Assembly: GCA_945862265.1 (NCBI GenBank)
Contig: CAMAXP010000011.1
Span: forward strand, 37,166 to 101,165
Source of the DNA: Bordetella parapertussis
Lineage (GTDB): Bacteria > Pseudomonadota > Gammaproteobacteria > Burkholderiales > SG8-39
DNA length: 64,000 bases
Reading direction: 5' to 3'
Positions 44,327-53,184 of the stretch are shown piece after piece. Position 1 is the first letter of the stretch. Every line of letters starts with the position of its first letter. The notes under the pieces were generated by a model, which worked only from the letters and a program-made list of their open reading frames with translations, had not been told where the DNA came from and did no database searches. Both the position numbers and the translations under genes were made by a program.

Positions 44327-45088
44327 TCAGGCGGCGAGCCAGCCGCCGTCGACAGGGAGCACCGTCCCGGTCACGAAACTCGCCGCGTCGCTGGCGAGGA
44401 ACAGCACAGCCGCCGCGATCTCGGCGGGCTGCGCGAGCCGCCCCATGGCGTGGCGAGCCGCGGCACTCGCGCGAGCCGCGAGCGGATCCGGTGCCCGCGA
44501 AAATGCCCGGGCGATCATCGGTGTTTCGGTTGCGCCGGGCGCAACTGCATTGACACGGATTCCGTCTGCGACATAGTCCAACGCCATGGTCCGCGTCAAC
44601 GCAATAACTGCCCCCTTCGACGCTATGTAGGCACTATTGTGGTGCCCGCCGGCGATGGCCAGTTGCGATGCAACCGTGACGATCGCGCCGCGCTTTGCCG
44701 CCTGCATGGAAGGCAGCACCGCACGCGCCCACAGCCAGGTGCCGTCCACGTTGACCCGGAACACTCTGGCCCAGTCATCCGGCGAAGTCGTGGTCACGGT
44801 GCCACCACACGACCAGCCGGCGCTGGTGACAAGCACATCGATCCGTCCCCACTTGTCGAGTACGGCTTGCGCATCCCCTTCCACCGCGCGCGGGTCGTCG
44901 ACCTCCGAAACACGGACCAGGGCTTCAGCGCCGCGAGACCGTACCAACGCCGCCGCGTCTTCGGCACCCGCCGAGTCCCGATCGACGATTGCGAGCCTTG
45001 CCCCCGCTTCGGCGAAAGCCAGGACGCAGGCCCGCCCTATGCCAGAGCCGGCGCCGGTGACCACAACGGTGCGTTCCTTGAAGTCCAT
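44327..45088 (-). CDS. SDR family oxidoreductase
   Basis: A 253-residue classical SDR. TGAGSGIGRACVLAF binds NAD(P), the catalytic serine is in VTVASQLAIAGG and the YIASK motif supplies tyrosine and lysine. The tail FVTGTVLPVDGGW is standard. It is one base away from the stop of the epimerase gene and 74 bases before the TRAP operon, probably one transcript. It likely oxidises a hydroxyl of the imported compound. Confidence 0.9.
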   Translation of the reverse strand: MDFKERTVVVTGAGSGIGRACVLAFAEAGARLAIVDRDSAGAEDAAALVRSRGAEALVRVSEVDDPRAVEGDAQAVLDKWGRIDVLVTSAGWSCGGTVTTTSPDDWARVFRVNVDGTWLWARAVLPSMQAAKRGAIVTVASQLAIAGGHHNSAYIASKGAVIALTRTMALDYVADGIRVNAVAPGATETPMIARAFSRAPDPLAARASAAARHAMGRLAQPAEIAAAVLFLASDAASFVTGTVLPVDGGWLAA

Positions 45089-45089
45089 C

Positions 45090-46085
45090 TCAGCCTGTGT
45101 CCCTCGTTGCGCCCTTCGTGAACCACCCCGGATGCGCATGGCTCCATGTGTCCAGATGTCCGACCGACGCCTCTGCATCGTAGCGCGCGTCGAACCCCGC
45201 ATCCACCGAAATTCTGCCTGTCGCCATGGGTGCGCGATCGCGCGCCCCCTGGGGGTCCACATTGGGGAGTTCGTCCGGGCCGGCCAGTCGGCAAACCCAT
45301 CCCGGGCGCAATGCCGACAGTGCCCGGCCCCAGTCCAGCACAGCGTGGCCGCGCCCGGGGCCGACATGGTAAAGAGTGTGGGCGAGGCGATCCGCTTCGA
45401 GTACGCGTGCCACCGCCTCGCCGGCATCGGGCGCGTACAACCAGTCACGCACCAGAGCCCTTGGCAGGCGCGCTTCGTGGCCCGATTCCGCCAGGGCCAT
45501 CAACTGGAGGAAAGGGCTGGGCGTATCGCGCGCGCTCGTCATTCGCTCCCACGGCCCGAACACCGAGGACAGGCGCAGCGAAATGACCGACCGCCCAGTG
45601 AGGCCCGCATGCCGCTGGCAAAGCCGTTCGCCGGCAAACTTGGAGAGTGCATACAGGCTGCGCGGGTCGGGCACCGGATCGTCCTCGTCCAGGGGCTGAT
45701 CCCGGAAAGCAGCCTCGCCAAAGGCGGCCACCGAGCCGAGGTTGACCACGCGCTCCACACCGCGCCCGTGCGCAATGCGCAGCACTGCGGCGAGCGCAAC
45801 CAGATTGACCGCGAGAATCGCGTCGGGCTCCGCGGCATCACGCTGCGCATCCGCCGTCAATGCAGCGCCCCACACCACGCCGTCCGTTCCGGCGGCGATG
45901 CAGCGTTCGAGAAATTCGGCGTCTCGCACGTCGCCCTGCAACCACCGGGCGCCGGGAAGCGCGGCCCGCACCTCGGCCGATGGAGGATCACGGTCGGCCA
46001 GCACGACCGAATGACCGCGTGCGACAAGCGCCTCGGCGACATTCACCCCGACAAATCCAGCGGCTCCAAAGACGACCAGGTTCAT
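45090..46085 (-). CDS. NAD-dependent epimerase/dehydratase family protein
   Basis: A 331-residue extended SDR. FGAAGFVGVNVAEALV binds NAD; the catalytic pair is in YALSKFAGERL, and LGSVAAFGE carries the serine. C-terminal substrate domain is complete. ATG at 46085 is chosen for its family-like N-terminus. It is the first gene of the leftward set leading into the SDR and TRAP genes, divergent from the cupin-UbiD pair. Confidence 0.88.
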   Translation of the reverse strand: MNLVVFGAAGFVGVNVAEALVARGHSVVLADRDPPSAEVRAALPGARWLQGDVRDAEFLERCIAAGTDGVVWGAALTADAQRDAAEPDAILAVNLVALAAVLRIAHGRGVERVVNLGSVAAFGEAAFRDQPLDEDDPVPDPRSLYALSKFAGERLCQRHAGLTGRSVISLRLSSVFGPWERMTSARDTPSPFLQLMALAESGHEARLPRALVRDWLYAPDAGEAVARVLEADRLAHTLYHVGPGRGHAVLDWGRALSALRPGWVCRLAGPDELPNVDPQGARDRAPMATGRISVDAGFDARYDAEASVGHLDTWSHAHPGWFTKGATRDTG

Positions 46086-46208
46086 GGCGCCCAGTGTATC
46101 AACGGCCCCGGCCTGCGGCACCATTTCGCTGCACGAACCCAAGCGAGGTTGTTCCCAGGGCGGCTTCGCCGGACAATGCGGCATCGACCAAAGCCCGAGG
46201 ATCCCGCC

Positions 46209-46736
46209 ATGAACAAACCCGCAGAAAGCGCCGTGACCGGCACCGAGCCCTGGGACAAGGGAGACGCCATCGTGCTCCAGCCCGATGAGGGCGAATCGTA
46301 CTGGCAGCCCAAGCCGACCAACGGCTACAGCATCATCAAGGTCAGCCCGAAAAACTGCCGCTCGAATCACACCTCCTTCGGGGTGCAGGTCATCGCCCCG
46401 GGCGGCTACGTGCGCGAGCACTGGCACGATTCGCACGACGAAATCCTTTTCTGCTTCGAGGGCAGCGGCACCTTCGTTGTGGACGGCGTGGCACACAAGG
46501 CGGTGCCCGGCACCACAGTGTTTGCCGGCCGCTGGACGCGGCACAAAATCATCAACGACGGCCCGGGCGAGTTCAAGATGACCTGGACCTATCTGCCGCC
46601 AGGCCTGCACAATTTTTTCGCGGCAATCGGCAAGCCGCGCACGGCCGGCGAGCCAGCGCCCGAGCCCTTTGCCCGCCCGGAAAATACCCAGGCGGTCGAG
46701 AAAGCCTCCGGGTTCGGCCCGAAAATCGGCGACTGA
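46209..46736 (+). CDS. Cupin domain-containing protein
   Basis: A 175-residue single-cupin protein. Motif 1 is REHWHDSHDEILFCFEGSG with HxH...E metal ligands; motif 2 is around GRWTRHKIIND. A preceding segment SNHTSFGVQVIAPGG is typical. It is three bases before the UbiD-family gene, so the two are surely co-expressed. A role in handling the UbiD substrate or product is likely. Confidence 0.88.
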   Translation: MNKPAESAVTGTEPWDKGDAIVLQPDEGESYWQPKPTNGYSIIKVSPKNCRSNHTSFGVQVIAPGGYVREHWHDSHDEILFCFEGSGTFVVDGVAHKAVPGTTVFAGRWTRHKIINDGPGEFKMTWTYLPPGLHNFFAAIGKPRTAGEPAPEPFARPENTQAVEKASGFGPKIGD

Positions 46737-46739
46737 TCG

Positions 46740-49211
46740 ATGAACGCCCCGCTCAGCATCACGGCAGTCTCACGGCAGTCGCTGCGCCGCCACCTCGAAG
46801 ACCTGGCCGCCGCCGGCCGGCTGCAGGTCCATGCCAGCGCCGCAGACGTCGACCAGGACGTCTCAGCGCTTTCCTACCGGACCTACGTCGAACGCAACAA
46901 GGCGTGCCTGTTCACCAACGTGACCGGCTTCCCCGACTGGGAAGTCGCCAGCCAGTTGGTGATGGACCGCTCGATGTGGGCGATTGCGCTCGGGCTGCCG
47001 GAGTCCCAGGTCGTAGACACTTTCGCGCAGCGACTGCGCAGCCTCGTGCCCCCGGTGATGGTCGATGAGGCGTCCGTGCAGGAAGTCGTCGCGATCGGGG
47101 AGGACGTCGACCTGATGAAGCTCCCGGCCATGTGGACCTCCGACCGTGACCCGGGCCGGTACATCGCATCGGGCATGTGCATCATCAAGGATCCCGAAAC
47201 CGGCATCCGTAACATGTCCGTGCACCGCGCGCAGATCCTCAGCCGCAACACCACCGGCTACTACATGCTGCCGCGCCAGGCCATGCGCATCCACCAGATG
47301 CACCAGAAGCTCGGCCGCCCCATGGAAGCCGCGATGGTGATCGGCGGGCATCCGCTGATCATGTTCGCCTCGGCCTTCGTTGCCCCCTTCGGCACGGACG
47401 AACTGGCGATTGCAGGCGGACTGCTCGGCGAACCGGTGCGGCTGGTCAAGTGCAAGACCATCGATATCGAAGTCCCTGCGGACGCCGAGCTCGTGCTCGA
47501 AGGCGAAATCCTCCCGGACGAGATTTCCCCCGAAGGCCCCTTCGGCGAAGTCACCGGCACCTATTCCAAGGTGGGCACGGCACCGGTGTTCCGGGTCAAG
47601 GCGATCACGCGCCGCAGGAAACCCGTGTTCTACGCCATGAGCTGCGGCATGCCGCCCTCGGACGCACACTCGATCACCTGCGCCGTGGTGGAAGCCAAGT
47701 TGTCGGAACACCTGAAAGCCGTCGATGGCGGGCTGGTGGACCTGTCCGACATCCGCTGCCCGGGCGGCATGTCGCCCCTGATCGTCGCGCTGCGCATGCA
47801 ACCACGTTATGCAGGGCAGGCAAAAATTGCACTGATGGCGGCGGCCTCCAGTCCCTACCTCCACCCCAAGCTGCTGGTGGCCGTCGACAAAGACATCGAC
47901 GTCAGCGACTCCTGGCAGGTTCTGCGCGCGCTGTCTTCAAGGTTCGACCCTTTGGTGGGACTCACCCGCATCGACCGCACGCGCGTATTCACGCTGGACA
48001 ACGCCTCGCCGCTCGATGCGGGCGTGGATCCCATGCACCGCACCGGCACCAAGGCGCTGTTCGACGCGACGCTCGACCCGCGCATGGATGCCGCGGAACG
48101 TTCGCGCTACACCTGGGTGGCCAGCCCCGCATCGCGCGCAGACTGGGCGCGTGCACTGGGAGTAGAAACGAATGGGTTTGTGTTCACCCTGCGCGACCGC
48201 TCGGAAACGCGCCTCGCGCCTGTGGACACGCCGGCCCCCGCCCTGCGGCAAACACGACTGGATGCCCTATCCAACGACAGCCATCCGATCGTCACCGGCG
48301 TGCTCGTGCTGGGCGACACGCTGTGCCTCGTGCGCGCATTCCGCTCCGGCGAAGTGCTCCAGATTGCGCTCGATACGCCGCGGCTTGCCGCGCTGCTGTC
48401 GAAACGGCAGCGTGCTCGCCTGGTGCTCGGCCCCTCTGCCGGTGTGATCCTGGCAGCCGCCATCGGCACGCTTGGCTGCGCAGCCGACTACGCACTGGCG
48501 GGCGCCCTTGCCGGCAAACCCGTGCCGCTGGTGGGCAGCGCAGGCCTGCCTTATCCGGCCGATGCGCGCGCACTGATCGACGGGGAAATCGATCCGACCT
48601 CGCCCAGCCAGACCAGTGCGATCCCGGGCATTGCCGGGTACGCCGGCGTGTCGTTGGATACCGTGCGCTTTACCTACGACGCCTGCCTGAGCGTTCAGCC
48701 GAGCGACATCGCCTCGATGGACACGACCAGCGCAATGGCGGTCGCGAGCGAGATCCTCACCGCGCGCCACCTGCGCCCGATTGAAGGCGGCCTGGACCTT
48801 CGCGACGTGCACTGCCCCCCGCAGACCGGGGGACTCGTAACGATTGTGCAACTCGCGCCGCGCGTTGCGGGTCAGGCAAAAACGGCGCTGCTCGCCGCCC
48901 TGTCCGGGCCGAGCACCCTCGCCCGACTTGCCATCGCCATCGATCCCGATGTGAGCGCCACCGACCCGGCAGAGATCCTCTGGGCAATGGCGAGCCGGGT
49001 GCACCCGCAAAGCGACATCGGCGTGATCCCGGGCGCAGGCGGCCCGGCCTCGGACGCGATGGCGCAGCCGGTCGGCAGCGGCGCGGCACGCAGCACCAAA
49101 TGGATCTACGACGCCACGATCCCGTTGGGCGGCGCCGGCGGCGAAGGCGCGGAAGCGTTTGCGCGTGCCACGCCGAAAAACCTCGCCACGGTTCGGCTTC
49201 CTCCGGATTAA
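46740..49211 (+). CDS. UbiD family decarboxylase, tandem double-domain protein
   Basis: An 823-residue protein, nearly twice the usual UbiD length of about 450-500. The N-terminal part (about 1-440) has all UbiD hallmarks: NMSVHRAQILSRNTTGYYM for prFMN/metal binding, and PEGPFGEVTGTYSK with the conserved glutamates. The C-terminal part (about 500-810) is a second UbiD-like domain: EGGLDLRDVHCPPQTGGLV and APRVAGQAKTALLAA echo DGGLVDLSDIRCPGGMSPLI and QPRYAGQAKIALMAA. In the second domain the PEGPFGE region reads DPTSPSQTSAIPGIAGYAG, so the acid residues are gone. Probably one active and one degenerate domain in a single chain. UbiD enzymes reversibly decarboxylate aromatic or acrylic acids with prenylated FMN. 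No UbiX is in the window. Confidence 0.88.
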   Translation: MNAPLSITAVSRQSLRRHLEDLAAAGRLQVHASAADVDQDVSALSYRTYVERNKACLFTNVTGFPDWEVASQLVMDRSMWAIALGLPESQVVDTFAQRLRSLVPPVMVDEASVQEVVAIGEDVDLMKLPAMWTSDRDPGRYIASGMCIIKDPETGIRNMSVHRAQILSRNTTGYYMLPRQAMRIHQMHQKLGRPMEAAMVIGGHPLIMFASAFVAPFGTDELAIAGGLLGEPVRLVKCKTIDIEVPADAELVLEGEILPDEISPEGPFGEVTGTYSKVGTAPVFRVKAITRRRKPVFYAMSCGMPPSDAHSITCAVVEAKLSEHLKAVDGGLVDLSDIRCPGGMSPLIVALRMQPRYAGQAKIALMAAASSPYLHPKLLVAVDKDIDVSDSWQVLRALSSRFDPLVGLTRIDRTRVFTLDNASPLDAGVDPMHRTGTKALFDATLDPRMDAAERSRYTWVASPASRADWARALGVETNGFVFTLRDRSETRLAPVDTPAPALRQTRLDALSNDSHPIVTGVLVLGDTLCLVRAFRSGEVLQIALDTPRLAALLSKRQRARLVLGPSAGVILAAAIGTLGCAADYALAGALAGKPVPLVGSAGLPYPADARALIDGEIDPTSPSQTSAIPGIAGYAGVSLDTVRFTYDACLSVQPSDIASMDTTSAMAVASEILTARHLRPIEGGLDLRDVHCPPQTGGLVTIVQLAPRVAGQAKTALLAALSGPSTLARLAIAIDPDVSATDPAEILWAMASRVHPQSDIGVIPGAGGPASDAMAQPVGSGAARSTKWIYDATIPLGGAGGEGAEAFARATPKNLATVRLPPD

Positions 49212-49213
49212 AT

Positions 49214-49239
49214 CGGGGACAGACCCGGGTCTGTCCCCG
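49214..49239. repeat. Perfect 26-base palindrome between convergent genes
   Basis: CGGGGACAGACCC-GGGTCTGTCCCCG is a perfect palindrome filling the gap between the stops of the UbiD and Bug genes. It can form a strong hairpin on both strands, without T-runs. Such ggggacag/ctgtcccc sequences recur as REP-like elements in betaproteobacteria; it may also act as a bidirectional terminator. Confidence 0.75.
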
Positions 49240-49240
49240 G

Positions 49241-50209
49241 TTATTCGACCTTGGCGCCGGACTCCTTGACGACCCGAGCCCACTTGACGAGTTCGGAGCG
49301 CACCAGGGCGCCGAGGTCCTGGGGCGAGCCGCCGTTGAGCGTGAAGCCCTGGGCGAGGAGTTTCTCCCGGGTGTCGTGATCGGCGAGCGCCGCCGCAAAC
49401 TCCCGGTTGAGGCGCTGCACGACCGGCTCGGGCGTGCCGGCCGGGCCGAACAGCGCGAACCACGTGGAGACCTCGTAGCCGGGGACGCCTACCTCAGCGA
49501 CCGTCGGCAGGTCCGGGAACGCCGCCAGGCGCTTCGCAGTCGTGACGGCAATCGCCTTGACCCGGCCGTCCTTGATCAGCGCAAGCGTCGGCGGCAGGTT
49601 GGCGAACATGACGTTGACGTCCCCGCGGGTGACGGCAATCACGCCCTCCGAGCTGCCTTTGTAGGGCACGTGCACCATCTTCACGCCGGTCAGCATCTCG
49701 AAGAGCGCCGCCGACATGTGCTGCGATGTGCCCGCCCCGTTGGACGAGTAGGTGATGATGCCCGGCTGTGCCTTGGCCGCGGCCACCAGTTCCGGGATGG
49801 TCTTGTAGGGCACCTGCGGGTTGACGATCACCACGTTGGGGATGCTCGCGAGGTTGATGATCGGCGCGAAGTCCTTCACGGCGTCATACCCGATCTTCGG
49901 ATACAGGGCGGGATTCACCGCATGCGACGCCGCCGCACCCAAGAGGAGCGTGTAGCCGTCGGCCGCCCCTTTTGCCACCTGTTCGCTGCCCATGCTGCCG
50001 CCGGCGCCGGGACGGTTCTCGACCACGATCTGCTGGCCGAGCGCCGCGCCCACCTTGGGCGCGAGGATGCGCGCGAGGATGTCCGTACTCCCCGGGCCGT
50101 AAGGGACGACCCAGCGGATGGGCTTGGTGGGATAGGACTGCGCATGGACGAAGGACGCCGCCGCGCAAAGTGCAAGACCGGCGAGGAGCCGCGGGATTGA
50201 AGCTGTCAT
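49241..50209 (-). CDS. Tripartite tricarboxylate transporter substrate-binding protein (Bug/TctC)
   Basis: A 322-residue Bug receptor. Signal peptide to VHAQ, then YPTKPIRWVVPYGPGSTDIL, VVENRPGAGG and DGYTLL, with VPYKGSSEG in the middle. The glycine loop is one residue shorter than in the other Bugs (GPGSTD). ATG at 50209 follows AAGG. Divergent from an alpha/beta hydrolase, convergent with the UbiD gene. Confidence 0.92.
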   Translation of the reverse strand: MTASIPRLLAGLALCAAASFVHAQSYPTKPIRWVVPYGPGSTDILARILAPKVGAALGQQIVVENRPGAGGSMGSEQVAKGAADGYTLLLGAAASHAVNPALYPKIGYDAVKDFAPIINLASIPNVVIVNPQVPYKTIPELVAAAKAQPGIITYSSNGAGTSQHMSAALFEMLTGVKMVHVPYKGSSEGVIAVTRGDVNVMFANLPPTLALIKDGRVKAIAVTTAKRLAAFPDLPTVAEVGVPGYEVSTWFALFGPAGTPEPVVQRLNREFAAALADHDTREKLLAQGFTLNGGSPQDLGALVRSELVKWARVVKESGAKVE

Positions 50210-50319
50210 TTCGAACCTTGGGATGATTGACGTAGCCACATACCTTAAAGCAAATCCCCGGTCACGGGAACCTGCGCTACGATGCAGACTCCACATGGAA
50301 GCACTGCAAGGAGCCTCGC

Positions 50320-51126
50320 ATGCCATATTGCCCATTGCCCGCTGCGCCCTACGGCGAGGGGCGCCTTTACTACGAGGAACACGGCACCGGCGCACCTCTG
50401 CTGCTCGTCGCCGGCCTGGGCGGCATCGGCAGTTTCTGGTCAAAGCAGGTTGAGGCGTTCTCGAAGCACTACCGCGTGATCATCCTCGACCACCGCGGCA
50501 CCGGCCAGTCCACGCACTCGGCAATCCGCTATTCGATCGCGCAGATGGCCGATGACGCACTCAGGCTGCTCGATCACCTGGGCATCGACCAGGCGCACTA
50601 TGCAGGACACTCCACCGGCGGCGCGATCGGCCAGCACCTTGCGGCACATGCCCCCGCCCGCATCGACCGCCTCGTGCTTTCCGCCACCTGGCCCCGGGCA
50701 GATGCGTACTTCAGGCGGCTGTTCGAGGTCCGCAAGGGCGTGCTCGCAGCGCAGGGCACCGGGCCATACACGCAACTGGGCAACCTGGTGCTCTTCCCGC
50801 CCTACTACTACACGGCCAACGCTGCCGCGATCGACGCGCGGGCAGAGCAATCCCTCAAAGGGCTCGCACCGGCGGCCGTCCTCGCGTCGCGTATCGACGC
50901 GATCCTCGAGTTCGACGGATGGGACGCCCTGCCGCGGATCGCGCACCGCACGCTGGTAATCTGCGCCCGGGACGACATGGTGACGCCGGTGTATTTTTCG
51001 GAGCAATTGGCCTCGAGACTGCCGAATGCGACGCTCGCGCGGATGGATCGCGGGGGGCACTTCTGCCCGGTCGCGGAAGCCGGGGAGTACAACCGGACTG
51101 TGCTCGGATTCCTGCAGGAATCCTGA
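50320..51126 (+). CDS. Alpha/beta hydrolase (RutD/3-oxoadipate enol-lactonase-like)
   Basis: A 268-residue single-domain hydrolase. LLLVAGLGGIGSFW forms the oxyanion region, DHRGTGQS is typical, and the nucleophile is in YAGHSTGGAIGQHLA. The acid lies in ICARDDMVTP and the histidine in RGGHFCPV. It resembles RutD and enol-lactonases. It diverges from a Bug gene and is convergent with the racemase; it may hydrolyse a carbamate or lactone. Confidence 0.88.
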   Translation: MPYCPLPAAPYGEGRLYYEEHGTGAPLLLVAGLGGIGSFWSKQVEAFSKHYRVIILDHRGTGQSTHSAIRYSIAQMADDALRLLDHLGIDQAHYAGHSTGGAIGQHLAAHAPARIDRLVLSATWPRADAYFRRLFEVRKGVLAAQGTGPYTQLGNLVLFPPYYYTANAAAIDARAEQSLKGLAPAAVLASRIDAILEFDGWDALPRIAHRTLVICARDDMVTPVYFSEQLASRLPNATLARMDRGGHFCPVAEAGEYNRTVLGFLQES

Positions 51127-51146
51127 ACTAAATACAAAAACACCCC

Positions 51147-51809
51147 CTAGGCAGACCAGCCCAGCCTGACCCGAGCGATGGCCATGCCCACGGCCGCCTG
51201 CGAGGGCTCCACCACCGGCAGGCCGACCGCGTCCTGGAGGGGCTTCCTGTAGCGCGCCATGCCGGCGCACCCCATTACGATGACGTTGGCGCCATGCACG
51301 TCGCGCAGCGCAGTGGCGACCTCCACCATGCGGCCGAAGGTTTTCTTTTCGTCGGAAAGCTCGGTGACGGCGAGCCCCACGGGCAGCTCGCCGGCAAGCC
51401 GGTCCATCACGCCCATCGCGCCCATGTAGCGCAGGTGGCGCGGGATCGACTTCTGCAGGATCGCGATCACGCCGAATTTCTGCCCCAGCGTCAGCGCGGT
51501 GAGGATGCCGCACTCGGAGATCCCGAGCACCGGCTTCGCCGTGGACTCGCGCACGGAATGCAGCCCCGGATCGCTGTAGCAAGCGATGACGAAGGCCGAA
51601 TACTCCGCCTCCCTCTCGCGCACGAGGTGCAGCAGGTGCGGGATCACGCCGTCCACCTGCTGCTGGGTCTCGATGCCGGGCGGCCCCTCCTTCAGCGTCA
51701 TGCAATCGATCGCGGGACCGCCGGGGATGCGCAGGGCCGCCATGCCCTCGTCGATGCCTTGCGTCACGGCCTCGGTCGAGTTCGGGTTGATGACTAGGAT
51801 CCGGTCCAC
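51147..51809 (-). CDS. Aspartate/glutamate (hydantoin-like) racemase family protein
   Basis: A 220-residue cofactor-independent racemase/isomerase. It begins ILVINPNSTEAVTQGI, the hydantoin-racemase signature. The two catalytic cysteines are C77 (IACYSDPG) and C181 (VMGCAGM). Related enzymes racemise hydantoins or isomerise maleate. It starts at GTG overlapping the stop of the ABC permease gene. It could serve the hydantoinase cluster 10 kb away, but its operon partner is the amino-acid ABC system. Confidence 0.9.
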   Translation of the reverse strand: MDRILVINPNSTEAVTQGIDEGMAALRIPGGPAIDCMTLKEGPPGIETQQQVDGVIPHLLHLVREREAEYSAFVIACYSDPGLHSVRESTAKPVLGISECGILTALTLGQKFGVIAILQKSIPRHLRYMGAMGVMDRLAGELPVGLAVTELSDEKKTFGRMVEVATALRDVHGANVIVMGCAGMARYRKPLQDAVGLPVVEPSQAAVGMAIARVRLGWSA

Positions 51810-52480
51810 TATCTCACCGCCAGTTGTTTATGCTCGAAGCGCGAAAGCAGCCGCACCAGCGGCCACAGGCACACGAGGTAGATGATACCCGCCGCGATCA
51901 CCGGGGTGGCGTTGTAGGTCACCGCCTGTGCCTGGCGCGCCGCATAGAGCAGCTCCGGCAGCGCGACCACGCTGGCGATCGAGGTCAGCTTGACCACCTC
52001 CAGCGTGTTGCTGATGAGGTCGGGCAGCACGTTTTTAACCGCCTGCGGGACCACCACGTACCGCATCACCTGCAGCCGCGAAAGGCCCAGGGAGCGTGCC
52101 GCCTCGAACTGCCCCTGCGGGACCGACTCGATCCCGGCGCGAAAGATTTCGCCGTAGTAGCACGAGGTATTCAAAAGGAACGCAAGCGCCACGGAGACAA
52201 AGGCCGGCAGGTCCACCCCCAGGAACGGCAGGCCGAACGCGACGAACATGAGCAGCACCAGCGGCGGGAAGGCGCGGAACAGGTCGACGTAGAAGATCAC
52301 CGCCCAGCGCATCCAGCGACGCCGCGTACGCGAGGCCAGCGCGACGGCCAGCCCCCCGCAGACACCGAGCGGGATCACCACCAGGCACAGCAGTACCGTC
52401 ATGCCGAGCCCCTTCAGCAGGTAAGGCCAGGCCTGCGCAAGGATGTCCCAGTTGAAGAAGTTGAGGAGCAGCTTGTCCAT
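51809..52480 (-). CDS. Amino acid ABC transporter permease
   Basis: A 223-residue membrane protein of the HisMQ/GltJK family with about five helices. FFNWDILAQAWPYLLKGLGM starts the family domain and FEAARSLGLSRLQVMRYVV with VPQAVKNVLPDLISN is the EAA loop that contacts the ATPase. It is 14 bases from the second permease gene. No ATPase gene is found in this operon. Confidence 0.92.
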   Translation of the reverse strand: MDKLLLNFFNWDILAQAWPYLLKGLGMTVLLCLVVIPLGVCGGLAVALASRTRRRWMRWAVIFYVDLFRAFPPLVLLMFVAFGLPFLGVDLPAFVSVALAFLLNTSCYYGEIFRAGIESVPQGQFEAARSLGLSRLQVMRYVVVPQAVKNVLPDLISNTLEVVKLTSIASVVALPELLYAARQAQAVTYNATPVIAAGIIYLVCLWPLVRLLSRFEHKQLAVR

Positions 52481-52494
52481 CCGTGGCCGTCCGC

Positions 52495-53127
52495 CTACCG
52501 CTTCCAGGCGAAGCGCGTTTCCACCCAGCGGCCGAACCACACCACCGGCAGGAACAGGATGAGGTACGCCACGGCCCCGAGCACCAACGGCGAGGGGTTG
52601 TAGGAAAACGAGTACGCGCTCTGTGCCTGGTAAAGGATCTCGCCGACCGCCACCACCGCGCCCAGCGCGGTGCCCTTGGTGATCGCGATCGTGCGGTTGG
52701 TCAGCGGCGGGATCGTGATGCGCACCGCCTGCGGCAGCACTACGTAGCGCAGGCACTGCACGAAATCCAGCCCGATGGACCGCGCCGCCTCCCACTGCCC
52801 CTTGGGTACCGCGACGATGCCCGCCCAGAAGATTTCCTCTGCGTACGCGGCCAGCACCAGCGACAGTGCGAGCCATGTAGCGACAAACCCGGACATGCGT
52901 ACGCCCAGGGAGGGCAACGCAAAGTAGAACAGGATGATCAGCACCAGCGGCGGGAGCGCACGCAGCGCGTCGGCGAAGACCACGATGCAGAAATTGAGGA
53001 CCCGGGAGCGCAACGCCCTCACCAACGCGAGCGCAAAACCGCAGGCGATCCCGGTCACCACCACCACCAGCGCCAACTGCACCGTGAGGAAGAATCCCTC
53101 AACGATCTTGGGGAGGTATTGCTGCAT
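52495..53127 (-). CDS. Amino acid ABC transporter permease
   Basis: A 210-residue HisMQ-type permease; EAA loop is EAARSIGLDFVQCLRYVV with LPQAVRITIPPLTNR. The assigned ATG lacks a well-spaced ribosome binding site. The frame stays open upstream and encodes NKALGKFAETFLNWEV, which matches the NWDILAQ start of the partner permease, but no ATG, GTG or TTG is present there. The true start may be a rare codon, or a start has been lost by mutation. Confidence 0.88.
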   Translation of the reverse strand: MQQYLPKIVEGFFLTVQLALVVVVTGIACGFALALVRALRSRVLNFCIVVFADALRALPPLVLIILFYFALPSLGVRMSGFVATWLALSLVLAAYAEEIFWAGIVAVPKGQWEAARSIGLDFVQCLRYVVLPQAVRITIPPLTNRTIAITKGTALGAVVAVGEILYQAQSAYSFSYNPSPLVLGAVAYLILFLPVVWFGRWVETRFAWKR

Positions 53128-53184
53128 GACCTCCCAGTTGAGGAAGGTCTCGGCGAACTTGCCCAGGGCTTTGTTGTCCGTAAA

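Noticed and set aside
44637..46736. 699-codon plus-strand frame
   Set aside because: Only its last 175 codons (from 46209) are real, the cupin. The rest is antisense to the SDR and epimerase genes.
47450..48784. 444-codon frame inside the UbiD gene
   Set aside because: It is the same strand, another frame, Arg/Gly/His-rich without motif; the overlapping UbiD frame has clear family blocks.
51147..51809. Direct assignment as hydantoin racemase of the hydantoinase pathway
   Set aside because: The family fits, but it is co-transcribed with an amino-acid ABC system 10 kb from the hydantoinase; maleate isomerase-like or other roles are equally possible.
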